A DNA stretch of 64,000 nucleotides from Nosema muscidifuracis. Its lineage: Eukaryota > Microsporidia > Nosematidae. Each line of letters begins with the position of its first letter. Within the stretch, counting starts at the first letter, position 1. Below the pieces are notes generated by a model. It was not told where the DNA came from and did not search any database. It saw only the letters and a program-made list of their open reading frames with translations. Where the stretch lies: the NCBI GenBank assembly GCA_028335825.1, contig JAIOKI010000010.1, positions 248,001-312,000 of the forward strand, read 5' to 3'. A program made the position numbers and the translations under genes. Shown piece after piece: positions 24,834-34,240 of the stretch.

Positions 24834-26741
24834 ATGGGGTTAGACAATTGTAAAAAAAACACTCCGCAGAGATGCAGCACAAACGAGGACTTACCAACCT
24901 CAAAAGTACAGAAAGATAGTCAAACATCTTTACTGGAAGGAATTAAAAGTAGTTATGGTACTCTTAGCACTGGTAATGCTTTGTACTATGACATAAAAAA
25001 ATTGAATAGTCTCTACTCAAAAACAGAAGTTTTGTTTGAAAAAGCAAGTAAAAATTTTTATCATATTGATAAAGAAAAGAACAGAGATATTTACAACATC
25101 TCTAGATACTCATTAAGTCTGATAGACTTGATTAAGCTCCAAGATGCACATGTTAAGTCGTGTCAACGTGAACTGAGTACACAAAAGAAGAAGTATGAAT
25201 TACTTCAAAAACAAGTGAATGATCTCATCAACCGTGTCAATTATGATGATGTCAATAAAGTAAACGCTGAATCAATGAATGAAGTGAAGCAGGAAACTGC
25301 AATAAAAGACAAAGATCGAACTCCTCATCCGGATAACTCGATTGTAAAAGAGGATGGTAAGGTCACCATGCCATCTCAAATAACAAGCATTGGATCGCCC
25401 AAGTCCTCTGCACTATCAGTCTTCCTTTCCAAGGTAGCAAAAGCCTCTTGCAAAGGCAGGAAACCAAAGAGTCCCATTCTTTTAAAGAGAACATCTGAAG
25501 AAGGATGGACAAAGGTCGTAGCCAGCTACGGAAGATCAGTAGTGATCAAAAAAGATAGTCTATTGGCTGATAAAATGGAAGTTATCGATGACAACAGGTA
25601 TACCTCACTAATGCCTGATTGGATTCGTAACATTAACAACAGTGAAGAGTCATCTGATGACTCTAATGATAAGAGTTATCCCTTAGCTTATCTAGGGGAT
25701 CCTAAAAGACAACAGAGGTCGAAACGCCTTGATAAAAGTAACTACCCTCTGAGGCTATCAGAGGATGTAAAAAAAGAAAAGGAGCCGAAACACTCCATAA
25801 AAGATAATATACATCTAGATGCCAATATGTGTAATCTAGATGTTATCACAAAAGAAGGCCTCCAAGGGCCTATGATAGTAGACCACAAAGCGACTGACAT
25901 CTTAATTGAGTCTGTAGAGTCCTTTGTGGAAACAATAAAAGAGGAACAATTTTCTAAGTTGCATAACTTGCAAGAGACTAAGAAAAATGTTGTACTCAAC
26001 AAAAGGGAGAAGTCGAAACGCTTCACAAATAAAAACTACCCTAAGGTTGGCAAGCCGAAGGATGTTCTAAAAGTTCCCAGTAAAACCACTAAGGGAAGTG
26101 TGGTATCACACAAACAAAAGAAAAATCTCTTAAGGAGACTTAGAGAAGACTCAGCTCATAAAAAAGTTGAAATAAAAAATTTTATTGCCCCTAAAATGAA
26201 GGACAATAGAGACAAAAAGCCAGTAAAGAAGAATACTGGAGAAAAATGGACAGATAAGCTGTCTAGAGAAGAACTCCTCAAAATCATGCTTGAGGGGAAG
26301 AAACCAGCCGAAAATAAGTATCGGCTGGTTACAATGGATGGTATACCATCAGGGGAGGGCCATAAAAATTTAGCTGTCTGGGCTAAGATACTAGGTGTTA
26401 AGGAATCAGATATTCCTTACATAAAAGATATCAGTGGGAAGACAATCCTTTTAGTAAGATATGAAGCTGTTTTGAGAGTGGCAGACAGTCTTTGTAGAAT
26501 TGCCGAGGGAGTCAGATGCCTGTCTGAGCCAAATGCTTTGAGACAGTTCTTGTCTCATAATAAAGATAAAATAGTAGCAGATCTTGCTGTTATTAAAAAA
26601 AGCTGGAAGTCTTTTGTTCCTCTGCAAAAGTCTATAAAAGTTATAGTACGATGTCTTAATAATTTGGAGACAAGTATGTTAAAAAAGTTTGCTTTAGATG
26701 ATGAAGCTATAAAAGATATTCTGGAGGCTAATGGTCCCTGA
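24834..26741 (+). CDS. LINE-A ORF1 protein (635 aa)
   Basis: Putative ORF1 (RNA-binding/chaperone-type) protein of the LINE. It is very rich in Lys and Ser. A predicted coiled-coil-like segment lies at about residues 95-140 (CQRELSTQKKKYELLQKQ). The rest is a long basic, low-complexity middle and a more ordered C-terminal third (TDKLSREELLKIMLEGKK, then GHKNLAVWAKILGV). No CCHC knuckle or esterase motif was seen. The C-terminal third is what survives in the 2133-2877 fragment, supporting homology within the family. The stop overlaps the ORF2 start by 11 bp (ATGGTCCCTGA). The ATG lies 4 bp from the element's 5' end. Confidence 0.88.
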   Translation: MGLDNCKKNTPQRCSTNEDLPTSKVQKDSQTSLLEGIKSSYGTLSTGNALYYDIKKLNSLYSKTEVLFEKASKNFYHIDKEKNRDIYNISRYSLSLIDLIKLQDAHVKSCQRELSTQKKKYELLQKQVNDLINRVNYDDVNKVNAESMNEVKQETAIKDKDRTPHPDNSIVKEDGKVTMPSQITSIGSPKSSALSVFLSKVAKASCKGRKPKSPILLKRTSEEGWTKVVASYGRSVVIKKDSLLADKMEVIDDNRYTSLMPDWIRNINNSEESSDDSNDKSYPLAYLGDPKRQQRSKRLDKSNYPLRLSEDVKKEKEPKHSIKDNIHLDANMCNLDVITKEGLQGPMIVDHKATDILIESVESFVETIKEEQFSKLHNLQETKKNVVLNKREKSKRFTNKNYPKVGKPKDVLKVPSKTTKGSVVSHKQKKNLLRRLREDSAHKKVEIKNFIAPKMKDNRDKKPVKKNTGEKWTDKLSREELLKIMLEGKKPAENKYRLVTMDGIPSGEGHKNLAVWAKILGVKESDIPYIKDISGKTILLVRYEAVLRVADSLCRIAEGVRCLSEPNALRQFLSHNKDKIVADLAVIKKSWKSFVPLQKSIKVIVRCLNNLETSMLKKFALDDEAIKDILEANGP

Positions 26742-29700
26742 AAATAAAATTCTAAATATTGATTTATTACGATTCACTCTAAGGAATCAAAAAACTTCTT
26801 TATTTAAGCTTCTTAGAAGCAACAAAAGTATTTGTATTGATTTAAGTTACAAACTTATTAAAATCAAAAGTAAATGTCATTCGAGATCCCTCGGAGTAAA
26901 ATCTTTAAATTATAATGTAATGTTTAATTTAAGAAAAAAGATCAAGCTTAACAGCTTACAAAAGAAGCTCTGCTTAGTAAAGGCCTTGGCAAGCCATATT
27001 AAGATTCCAGAGTTACAAAAGAAACTTACAAGAGTTAATCCAGTTTTAGATAACTGTATTGTAGGTAGTAAAAGACATCGCAGACGTGATACAACATTTA
27101 CTTTCTTTGCTGTAAAGAAAGTACAAAAAGACAACTTTATTAATGCATTAAAGCAGTTAAACATTAATGTGTTAAAAGAAAAACCAGCTAAGTTTAAGCA
27201 GGTACAAAAGTTAAAGACTCTTGACAAAGTTAAGCTTTGTAGTCTTAATATAAATCATCTTTATGGGAAGAAGGAAGACTTAGAGATCCTTTTGAAAGTA
27301 GAGAAACCATCAATTTTATGTCTACAAGAAACATGGAAGAAATCCACTTTTATTGGAAGACTAGAAAAGTATATGGTAGTGGAAACACCTGCCATAGGTA
27401 AAAATAAACCAGGTTTAATGACCTTGGTAAGAAAAAGTGGAGCAGTGAGATGTTCTAAAAAAGGTAATGATGACAACATCCTACAAACGGTTGTTGAATT
27501 CAAAACAAGTACAGGATGGACAAAGATACTAGTTATCAATGTCTATGTGCCACAAGATAGAGAGCTTAAGCAATTAACTCTCATAAAATTAATCAACCTT
27601 CTTAATATTGAGAAGAACAAAAGATGCTACAAGGAGATTATAGTAATGGGAGATATGAATTGTAAAGATTCAACTCTCAAACAAAAGCTTGTTGCTGGAG
27701 GTTTAAATCCTCTTATCAACTACAATAGAGTATCAGGAACTAGAATCCTGAGTAATGGTAAAGTCTCAAAAAGACGTATTGATACGATCTTTAGAGTCTT
27801 AAAGCAAGACAGTGAGAAGGTTACTATCTCACAAAGATGGGCTGTAGGAGATCATCTACTACTTAGAAGATACATAACTCTTCCTTCTCCAGTAGTAGAG
27901 ACATCTTTTACATATAACAGAAAGAAGATGCAAGATCCTCTTATTGAAGAGAAATTGAGTCAGCTTTTGAATAGGAAACTATTCACAATAGAAGAACTCC
28001 CAAGAGTTTTAAAAGAAGTATGTACAACTGAAAAGGTGTACGATAAAGTTAAGGTAAGAAAAGGATTACCTATTAAATGGAAGCACATTAATGTGTATAA
28101 AAGATTTAGACTTGCCACAAAGCAAGTACTAAAACAATGGAATGATGTAAATGCTTTTAGGTATTTGACATTAAAAAAAGAAGTTGAGGAAACAAGAGTG
28201 AAGGTTCGGCGAGAACGAGCTAATCTCTGGGCCTTTAATGGCATAAACCTCTATAAAAGTAATCGCTCTAGAGATTTCTGGAAGTGGCTAAAGGGTATGT
28301 CTAACACATCAGTTAGACTAGACAATGTTTGTCTTCAAGACGAGGAGGGCATAGCTCACAATGAGCAACAAAAGAAGCTAGAAATAGCTAACAAATTTTA
28401 TGCTAAATTAGCAACATCAACTGTAGATAGTGACTCTATATACAACAAAAGTCTTTTAAAAGAGCCTCCTGATGACGTCACAATGGAGGAATTAATAAAA
28501 GCTACAAATAATTGTGGCAATAACAAAGCAGCCGGTCCGGATGAAATTCCAACTGAGCTATACAAGGTACTACTTAGGCCTAGTCTAGTAGATAAAAAGC
28601 TGCCCTCATTCCTGGTGGATGAGATCAACAAATTTATAACAGGTGCCAGCCCACCTGTTTATTGGAGTGCTGCTGATATGGTATGCCTCCATAAAAAGGG
28701 AGATGAAACAGATATCAACAACTATAGAGGTATTGCACTGATTAATACAATCAGTAAAATATACCTAAAAATAATCAATGATAGACTTACACAGTTTGTC
28801 GATACAAATAACATTCTTTCTCCTTATCAGGCTGGATTTAGAGCAGGAGAAGAATGTATGAACCAGGTAGCAACTTTATTAGAAGTTGTTAAAAGAAGAG
28901 AATTTCGAAGTCTGAAGACATATCTGTGCTTCATAGACTTTGAAAAAGCTTATGATAATGTTAGCCATGAGCTATTATTTAATAAGCTACAAAAGTATTG
29001 TATACCAGAATATCTGATAAATACATTGAAAGATATATATGGTAACACACAAATGAGAATCCGCATAGGTGGAGATACAAGCAGTGGCTATAGCTACAGA
29101 AAAGGTGTGAGACAAGGATGCCCTTGTTCTCCAATGTTGTTCAATCTGTTTATTAATGACATTTTTGATGACATGACAAAAGTGATTGTACCTCGATCAA
29201 CAATAGCAATACCAGGACTGATGTTTGCAGATGACATTGTTGTCTTTGGTGATTCAAAAAATGATTTGGAACTAAAAATTCAACAAATCAGCAAATGGGC
29301 AGTTGACAATCAAATGAAAGTTAACTGTAACAAAAGTGGTATTCTCGTATGGAATACCAATACAAGCTATGAGTCAGAAGATATCTCTATAGATATTGAT
29401 TTCGGAAAGATCTGTGAAGTCACAGAATACAGGTATTTGGGTGTTTTGATTAAAAAAAGCACCCTCGAAGATCATCTTGTAAAAGATGGAGCCTTTAGAG
29501 GCAAAAAAGCATTAGAAGCATTGAAACCAAAGCTTCTTAACAAGAGTATATGTATTCCGTTCAAGGGAATACTAATAAAGAATGTACTAGTACCTGCACT
29601 CATGTACGGTAGTGAGTTATGGGGAATGTCTAGTACAAGATCAGGGAGAATCAGTAGGATTCTCAGAAAAGCTGTCCGGATGATATTCTGGACAAAAATA

Positions 29701-30441
29701 GTTCCATTAGATAGGATAATGGATGAGTTCTGTATTAACAGGATTCAAATACAAGCAGCTCTAAATCGCTTTAGAGCATTAAGGAAGTGGAAACACAACA
29801 AAACTATAATCTCGGAATTTGTAGAACAAGTTCCAAGAGCCAAAAAGACTACATGGAGTTCAAGAACTCGACGGTGGTGTAAAAGATATGTCGGACACGA
29901 CTATGAAAGTATTGACTACAAAGTAGCCAAACAAAGAATAATAGAGGTATTGAAAGGTAGGAGATCCTATAATACTACCATAGCATCCTCACTAGCAGCA
30001 CAGTATGGTATATTTGAGTCTCAACTCAAGTACATACTAACACAAATAAATAAGAGACAGATAAGGAATTACACTAAAATAAGATGTAATTTAATTAGAT
30101 GGTCTTCTGCGTTAGCTAATGCTCTTAGAATCCCTCAGTATTATAGAGAACATTGCTTTCTATGTGAGGGAGAACAGGAAAATCTTGAACATTTCCTGTT
30201 AGATTGTCCATCCTTATCTGAGACAAGATCTCTTTATGAGAACAAAATTACAGAGTTAAATTCTTTAACTCTGACAAAAGTAGAACGAGTTAAGATGATC
30301 ATTGGTAATATCAATGACATCAAGACTTCACCAACAGGAAGAAAAGCTCTACTTGTAAGAGTAGAATTTCTTGATAAAATGATAGTACAAAGATATATCA
30401 TTGTACAACAAAAGAGTAGACTTCATGTCTCATCAGAGTAA
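26731..30441 (+). CDS. LINE-A ORF2: AP endonuclease-reverse transcriptase (1236 aa)
   Basis: This is the enzyme of target-primed reverse transcription. After a basic N-terminal region (about residues 1-165), an AP-type endonuclease follows at about 168-390: SLNINHL, LQETW (Glu), NVYVPQ, MGDMNCK, and a C-terminal GDHLLL (Asp-His pair). The RT spans about 620-900: ADMVCLHKKGD, NYRGIALINT, SPYQAGFR, CFIDFEKAYDNVSHE, GVRQGCPCSPMLFN and the catalytic LMFADDIVVFG. The C-terminal region carries CFLCEGEQENLEHFLLDC (C-x2-C-x8-H-x4-C). All key residues are present and the frame is uninterrupted. Translation may depend on the 11-bp overlap with ORF1. Confidence 0.95.
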   Translation: MVPENKILNIDLLRFTLRNQKTSLFKLLRSNKSICIDLSYKLIKIKSKCHSRSLGVKSLNYNVMFNLRKKIKLNSLQKKLCLVKALASHIKIPELQKKLTRVNPVLDNCIVGSKRHRRRDTTFTFFAVKKVQKDNFINALKQLNINVLKEKPAKFKQVQKLKTLDKVKLCSLNINHLYGKKEDLEILLKVEKPSILCLQETWKKSTFIGRLEKYMVVETPAIGKNKPGLMTLVRKSGAVRCSKKGNDDNILQTVVEFKTSTGWTKILVINVYVPQDRELKQLTLIKLINLLNIEKNKRCYKEIIVMGDMNCKDSTLKQKLVAGGLNPLINYNRVSGTRILSNGKVSKRRIDTIFRVLKQDSEKVTISQRWAVGDHLLLRRYITLPSPVVETSFTYNRKKMQDPLIEEKLSQLLNRKLFTIEELPRVLKEVCTTEKVYDKVKVRKGLPIKWKHINVYKRFRLATKQVLKQWNDVNAFRYLTLKKEVEETRVKVRRERANLWAFNGINLYKSNRSRDFWKWLKGMSNTSVRLDNVCLQDEEGIAHNEQQKKLEIANKFYAKLATSTVDSDSIYNKSLLKEPPDDVTMEELIKATNNCGNNKAAGPDEIPTELYKVLLRPSLVDKKLPSFLVDEINKFITGASPPVYWSAADMVCLHKKGDETDINNYRGIALINTISKIYLKIINDRLTQFVDTNNILSPYQAGFRAGEECMNQVATLLEVVKRREFRSLKTYLCFIDFEKAYDNVSHELLFNKLQKYCIPEYLINTLKDIYGNTQMRIRIGGDTSSGYSYRKGVRQGCPCSPMLFNLFINDIFDDMTKVIVPRSTIAIPGLMFADDIVVFGDSKNDLELKIQQISKWAVDNQMKVNCNKSGILVWNTNTSYESEDISIDIDFGKICEVTEYRYLGVLIKKSTLEDHLVKDGAFRGKKALEALKPKLLNKSICIPFKGILIKNVLVPALMYGSELWGMSSTRSGRISRILRKAVRMIFWTKIVPLDRIMDEFCINRIQIQAALNRFRALRKWKHNKTIISEFVEQVPRAKKTTWSSRTRRWCKRYVGHDYESIDYKVAKQRIIEVLKGRRSYNTTIASSLAAQYGIFESQLKYILTQINKRQIRNYTKIRCNLIRWSSALANALRIPQYYREHCFLCEGEQENLEHFLLDCPSLSETRSLYENKITELNSLTLTKVERVKMIIGNINDIKTSPTGRKALLVRVEFLDKMIVQRYIIVQQKSRLHVSSE

Positions 30442-30784
30442 AATCTGATACAAAAGTAGCTAATTTATTAGCAACAAAAGAATTAAATTCTGACCTGGGA
30501 GGGGTTTGGCTTAAAGCTGCATATTATGCCGTAGCATTCCGCTGAACTGAGTTGTGTTCTTAAATGGTGTATTGAACCAGGCGATAACCCAAAATCCTGC
30601 TGAACGCAGGTCTCAGTCATTATGACTGAAGGATTTTAATTAATCCTAAGGGGTTCCCAATCTTCCTACAAGCAAGGCCTTCATTGTATGCTGGTGTGTG
30701 TCACCAAATATTGGATGTAGAAGTTTTTACTTGCCGTGTGGCTTTTCTTTCTTATCTCAATAAATTATTTTATTTTTTTTTTTT
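30442..30784 (+). other. LINE-A 3' UTR with T-rich tail
   Basis: This untranslated region of about 340 bp contains short hairpin-like repeats (for example CTCAGTCATTATGACTGAAG) and ends in CAATAAATTATTTTATTTT plus a run of about 14 T. Three truncated versions follow at 31221-31660. The tail on the coding strand is T-rich, not A-rich. Confidence 0.88.
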
Positions 30785-30802
30785 TTAGATAGAATGGTTA
30801 TA
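30785..30802 (+). repeat. LINE-A target-site duplication, right copy
   Basis: An exact second copy of TTAGATAGAATGGTTATA. The boundary with the T tract is ambiguous by the leading T residues. Confidence 0.9.
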
Positions 30803-31220
30803 TCTAGAGCTATTATATTTCATAATAGACTCAAAGAAATTAATCAAAGTACAAGATAATTCAGTAATGAAAGAAAATGTGTTAATTTATTAACAGAAAG
30901 ATTTTTATTTTTAGACCTAGGAGAGGTCGGGCATGATACTGTATGCTGTATTACTTTCGCTGGACTGAGTTGTGTTCTTAATTGGTGTATTGAGCCAGGC
31001 GATACGTTCCTACCTGTCTCTTGACAGGTTATAGCCTTCATGGCTATGACTTTAAGTAGTCCTAAGGGAACGATATTTTCTCCTATAAGCGAGGCCGTAA
31101 AGGTATGCTGGCGTGTAAAGCGCACTATTGATGTTTGTTTTCTCAGTGGAGATTTTGGTGGCCGGGTGGTTTTTCTTCTATACTGATTTTAATTTTCCAA
31201 TAAATATTTTTATTTTTTTT
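30785..31220 (+). mobile_element. LINE-B copy, right part (end of ORF2 and 3' UTR)
   Basis: It begins with the second copy of the 18-bp duplication (30785-30802), continues the LINE-B ORF2 C-terminus to a TAA at 30859, then carries the LINE-B 3' UTR. That UTR includes a TGTCTCTTGACAGG hairpin and a TAGCCTTCATGGCTA hairpin, and ends in AATAAATATTTTTATTTTTT at about 31220. It matches the minus-strand copy at 2880-3290 closely. Together with 24485-24829 it forms one 5'-truncated LINE-B insertion. Confidence 0.92.
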
Positions 31221-31539
31221 AATTTATTAGCAACAAAAGAATCAAATTCTGACCTGGGAGGGGTTTGGCTTAAAGCTGCATATTATGCCGTAGCATTCCG
31301 CTGAACTGAGTTGTGTTCTTAAATGGTGTATTGAACCAGGCGATAGCCCAAAATCCTGCTGAACGCAGGTCTCAGTCATTATGACTGTTAGATTTTAACT
31401 AATCCTAAGGGGTTCCCAATCTTCCTACAAGCAAGGCCTTTATGGTATGCTGGTGTGTGTCACCAAATATTGGATGTAGAAGTTTTTACTTGCTGTGTGG
31501 CTTTTCTTTCTTATCTCAATAAATTATTTTATTTTTTTT
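31221..31539 (+). mobile_element. LINE-A-type 3' tail, truncated copy 2
   Basis: From AATTTATTAGCAACAAAAGA to a T run at 31532-31539 this repeats the LINE-A 3' UTR (30456-30784) with a few mismatches. It starts exactly where the LINE-B tail ends. Only the 3' UTR is present (about 320 bp). Confidence 0.9.
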
Positions 31540-31608
31540 GTAGAAGTTTTTACTTGCTGTTTAGCTTTTCTTTCTTATCTCAATAAATTATTTTAAATTA
31601 TTTTTTTT
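31540..31608 (+). mobile_element. LINE-A-type 3' tail, truncated copy 3
   Basis: The last 69 bp of the LINE-A 3' UTR (from GTAGAAGTTTTTACTTGCTG) end in a run of eight T. It abuts copy 2 without any spacer. Confidence 0.82.
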
Positions 31609-31660
31609 ATATACTGTGTGGCTTTTCTCTTTAATTCTAATAAATTATTTTTATTTTTTT
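31609..31660 (+). mobile_element. LINE-A-like 3' tail, truncated copy 4
   Basis: About 52 bp starting ATATACTGTGTGGCTTTTCT match the final segment of the LINE-A 3' UTR more loosely and end in a T run. It is the last and shortest rung of the tail series, 70 bp before the SSL2 start codon. Confidence 0.65.
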
Positions 31661-31730
31661 CAATATTTTCTATTAGTTATCTTAGTTAACCCTAAATATT
31701 TTAAGTTAAATTTTTTATCCCTCCATTAAT

Positions 31731-33713
31731 ATGAACAATATTTTTTTACCAAAGAAAGCTCAGAAACATGCTTTTCCAAAAGAAGATTTAATTTTAAAAG
31801 ATAAATATGAAGATTGTTCTATATGGATCAATTATGATGCTTTAATTATTTTAGAAACATTTAAAGAAAATTCAAAACAAGCCAGTGATTTTTTGATAGC
31901 TATCGCTGAGCCTATTAGTAGACCTAAGTACATGCATGAATATCAGATTACTTCATATTCATTATATGCTGCTGTTAGTGTAGGTCTTTCAACTGATGAT
32001 ATTCTTAGTACTTTGTCTATTTTTTCTAAGAATATGATGCCAAGATCTGTTAAGAATTTTATTGTAGAATGTACACTAAGCTATGGTAAAATCAAATTGG
32101 TAATTCAATTTAATAAATACTTTATAGAAGCTGCTAACAAAGATATCTTAGATAGACTTATTAGTGATAAATTAATAAATTCTAATCTTAGGATTACAGA
32201 TAAGTCAGTTGAAGTTGTTAATGTTGAGCCAGTAAAAAAAAGATGTATTGAGATAGATTATCCTTTAATAGAAGAATATGATTTTAGGAATGATACTACA
32301 CTCGATACTCTTGAAATTGATTTAAAACCTTCTACTATGATAAGATCTTATCAAGAGACTTGTCTTAATAAAATGTTTTGTAATGGTAGAGCAAGATCAG
32401 GAATTATTGTTTTACCTTGTGGATCTGGTAAGACATTAGTTGGAATAACGGCATTGACAACTATTAAAAAATCTTGTTTGATTTTGTGCACTTCTGCTGT
32501 TTCGGTTGAACAGTGGAGACAGCAGACGATGTTTTTTACTAATGTATCAGGTGATAATATCTGTAGATTTACTTCAGATTATAAGGAATGGTATAAAGGG
32601 AAGAGTGGTATATTAGTCACTACTTATACTATGTTAGCTTATAATGGAAAAAGATCAGCAGAGGCTCAGAAAATCATGGATAATATTCAGAGTACTGAAT
32701 GGGGTCTTTTATTATTAGATGAAGTCCATGTGGTACCTGCTATGATGTTTAGAAAAGTAATTTCTTTAGTAACTCATCATTGTAAATTAGGACTTACTGC
32801 TACTTTAGTAAGAGAAGATGATAAAATTGAAGATTTGAATTTTTTAATAGGACCTAAGCTGTATGAAGCAGATTGGCAGGATTTAAGTGCTAGGGGACAT
32901 ATTGCTAAAGTGGAATGTAATGAAGTTTGGTGTGGTATGACAGGAGATTTTTACAGGGAATATTTAATGCAAACAAGTCGTAAAAAGAGACTTCTTTCTA
33001 TAATGAATCCTACTAAATTTCAAGCTTGTGAATATTTAATTAACAAACACGAAGCCAAAGGTGATAAAATTATTGTATTTTCTGATAGTGTAGCTGCTTT
33101 GAAATCGTATGCACTTAAGTTAGGTAAACCTTATATTTATGGACCCACTGGACAGACAGAAAGAATGAGAATATTAAAACAATTTCAGACGAATCCATTG
33201 ATAAATACAATATTTTTGAGTAAAGTCGGAGATACTTCGATAGATTTGCCTGAAGCTACATGTTTAATTCAAATCAGTAGTCATTTTGGTAGTAGAAGAC
33301 AGGAAGCGCAGAGACTTGGTAGAATTCTTCGTGCTAAAAGAAGAAATGATCCCGATTTTAAAGTATTTTTTTATTCATTAGTTAGTAAAGATACGGATGA
33401 AATGTTTTATTCTTCAAAAAGGCAGCAATTTTTAGTAGACCAGGGATATACTTTTAATATAATAACGGATATTCCTGATATGTATAAAAATGAAAATCGT
33501 GTTTATAAGAGTAGATCACAGCAGAAAGAATTGCTTGTTTCTGTTTTACTTTCTTCAGATAAAGAGCTTGAGAGTGAAGAAGAGGATGAAAAGGATAAAA
33601 TAACTGTAAGTACTTCTGTGTTGAAGGGTGTAAGTGGAATGAAAGGAATGGCTTATATTGAAAATAATGAAAGAAAGAATTTGGCTAAGAATAAGAAAAC
33701 AAAGAAATCTTAA
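31731..33713 (+). CDS. SSL2: TFIIH DNA helicase Ssl2/XPB (660 aa)
   Basis: This is the 3'-5' SF2 helicase/translocase of TFIIH. It opens promoters for RNA polymerase II and acts in nucleotide excision repair. The N-terminal XPB domain is recognisable at about residues 68-135 ([18 protein letters not shown]). Walker A is PCGSGKT (about 230-236), the DEVH box [12 protein letters not shown] (about 327-336), then [13 protein letters not shown] with the XPB-specific RED motif, and C-terminal motif VI in [14 protein letters not shown]. It is shorter than yeast (843 aa), consistent with microsporidian compaction. ATCCCTCC lies 7 bp before the ATG, marking the start. LINE tails end 70 bp upstream, so the promoter must be very compact or lie within LINE sequence. 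Confidence 0.97.
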   Translation: MNNIFLPKKAQKHAFPKEDLILKDKYEDCSIWINYDALIILETFKENSKQASDFLIAIAEPISRPKYMHEYQITSYSLYAAVSVGLSTDDILSTLSIFSKNMMPRSVKNFIVECTLSYGKIKLVIQFNKYFIEAANKDILDRLISDKLINSNLRITDKSVEVVNVEPVKKRCIEIDYPLIEEYDFRNDTTLDTLEIDLKPSTMIRSYQETCLNKMFCNGRARSGIIVLPCGSGKTLVGITALTTIKKSCLILCTSAVSVEQWRQQTMFFTNVSGDNICRFTSDYKEWYKGKSGILVTTYTMLAYNGKRSAEAQKIMDNIQSTEWGLLLLDEVHVVPAMMFRKVISLVTHHCKLGLTATLVREDDKIEDLNFLIGPKLYEADWQDLSARGHIAKVECNEVWCGMTGDFYREYLMQTSRKKRLLSIMNPTKFQACEYLINKHEAKGDKIIVFSDSVAALKSYALKLGKPYIYGPTGQTERMRILKQFQTNPLINTIFLSKVGDTSIDLPEATCLIQISSHFGSRRQEAQRLGRILRAKRRNDPDFKVFFYSLVSKDTDEMFYSSKRQQFLVDQGYTFNIITDIPDMYKNENRVYKSRSQQKELLVSVLLSSDKELESEEEDEKDKITVSTSVLKGVSGMKGMAYIENNERKNLAKNKKTKKS

Positions 33714-34240
33714 TATTTTAAGATAAATTAATTAATAAAGATAGTTTTATAAAGAATTTTATATTAATAGTGATTTTTTTTAAATTTATTAATTAACAAT
33801 GATAAATTTTTTATTTGATAATTAACAATGATAACTTTTTTAAATTTATTAATTAATAAATACAGCTTTATAAAGAATCTTATATTAATAATGATAACTT
33901 TTTTTATCTATTAATTAATATTTTTAACTTATTTAAATTTATTAATTAACAATGATAACTTTTTTATTTGATAATTAACAATGATAACTTTTTTATTTGA
34001 TAATTAATAATGATAAATTTTTTATTTGATAATTAATAAATACAGTTTTATAAATTTGATAATTAATAATGATAGTTTTATAAAAATTTATTAATTAATA
34101 AAGAAAGTTTTATATATAATTTTTAATTAAAACAATTTGTTTATACCTGTTGTAAGTTAAAGAGAATTGGAATAAACATGGATTATCTATTTATGGAGAA
34201 AAGATCCAATATAATGAATTCAATATACCTATTAATTGAA
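33714..34240. repeat. AT-rich spacer with about 25-bp tandem repeats
   Basis: Between the SSL2 stop and the phosphatase stop, units like TTTTTATTTGATAATTAACA followed by ATGATAAC recur imperfectly from about 33780 to 34060. No gene was seen. The flanking genes converge here. Confidence 0.7.

Larger units (their letters stand above)
24830..30784 (+). mobile_element. LINE-A, full-length two-ORF non-LTR retrotransposon
   Basis: The element is about 5.95 kb with two open overlapping ORFs: ORF1 at 24834-26741, and ORF2 with APE-type endonuclease, RT and a C-terminal CCHC at 26731-30441. A 3' UTR of about 340 bp ends in AATAAATTATTTTATTTT and a long T tract (about 30771-30786). A perfect 18-bp duplication flanks it. 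It has only about 4 bp before the ORF1 ATG. Both frames are uninterrupted and the duplication is exact, so it looks recent and possibly still competent. Base composition is clearly less AT-rich than the surrounding spacers. The clade is not assigned. Confidence 0.93.
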
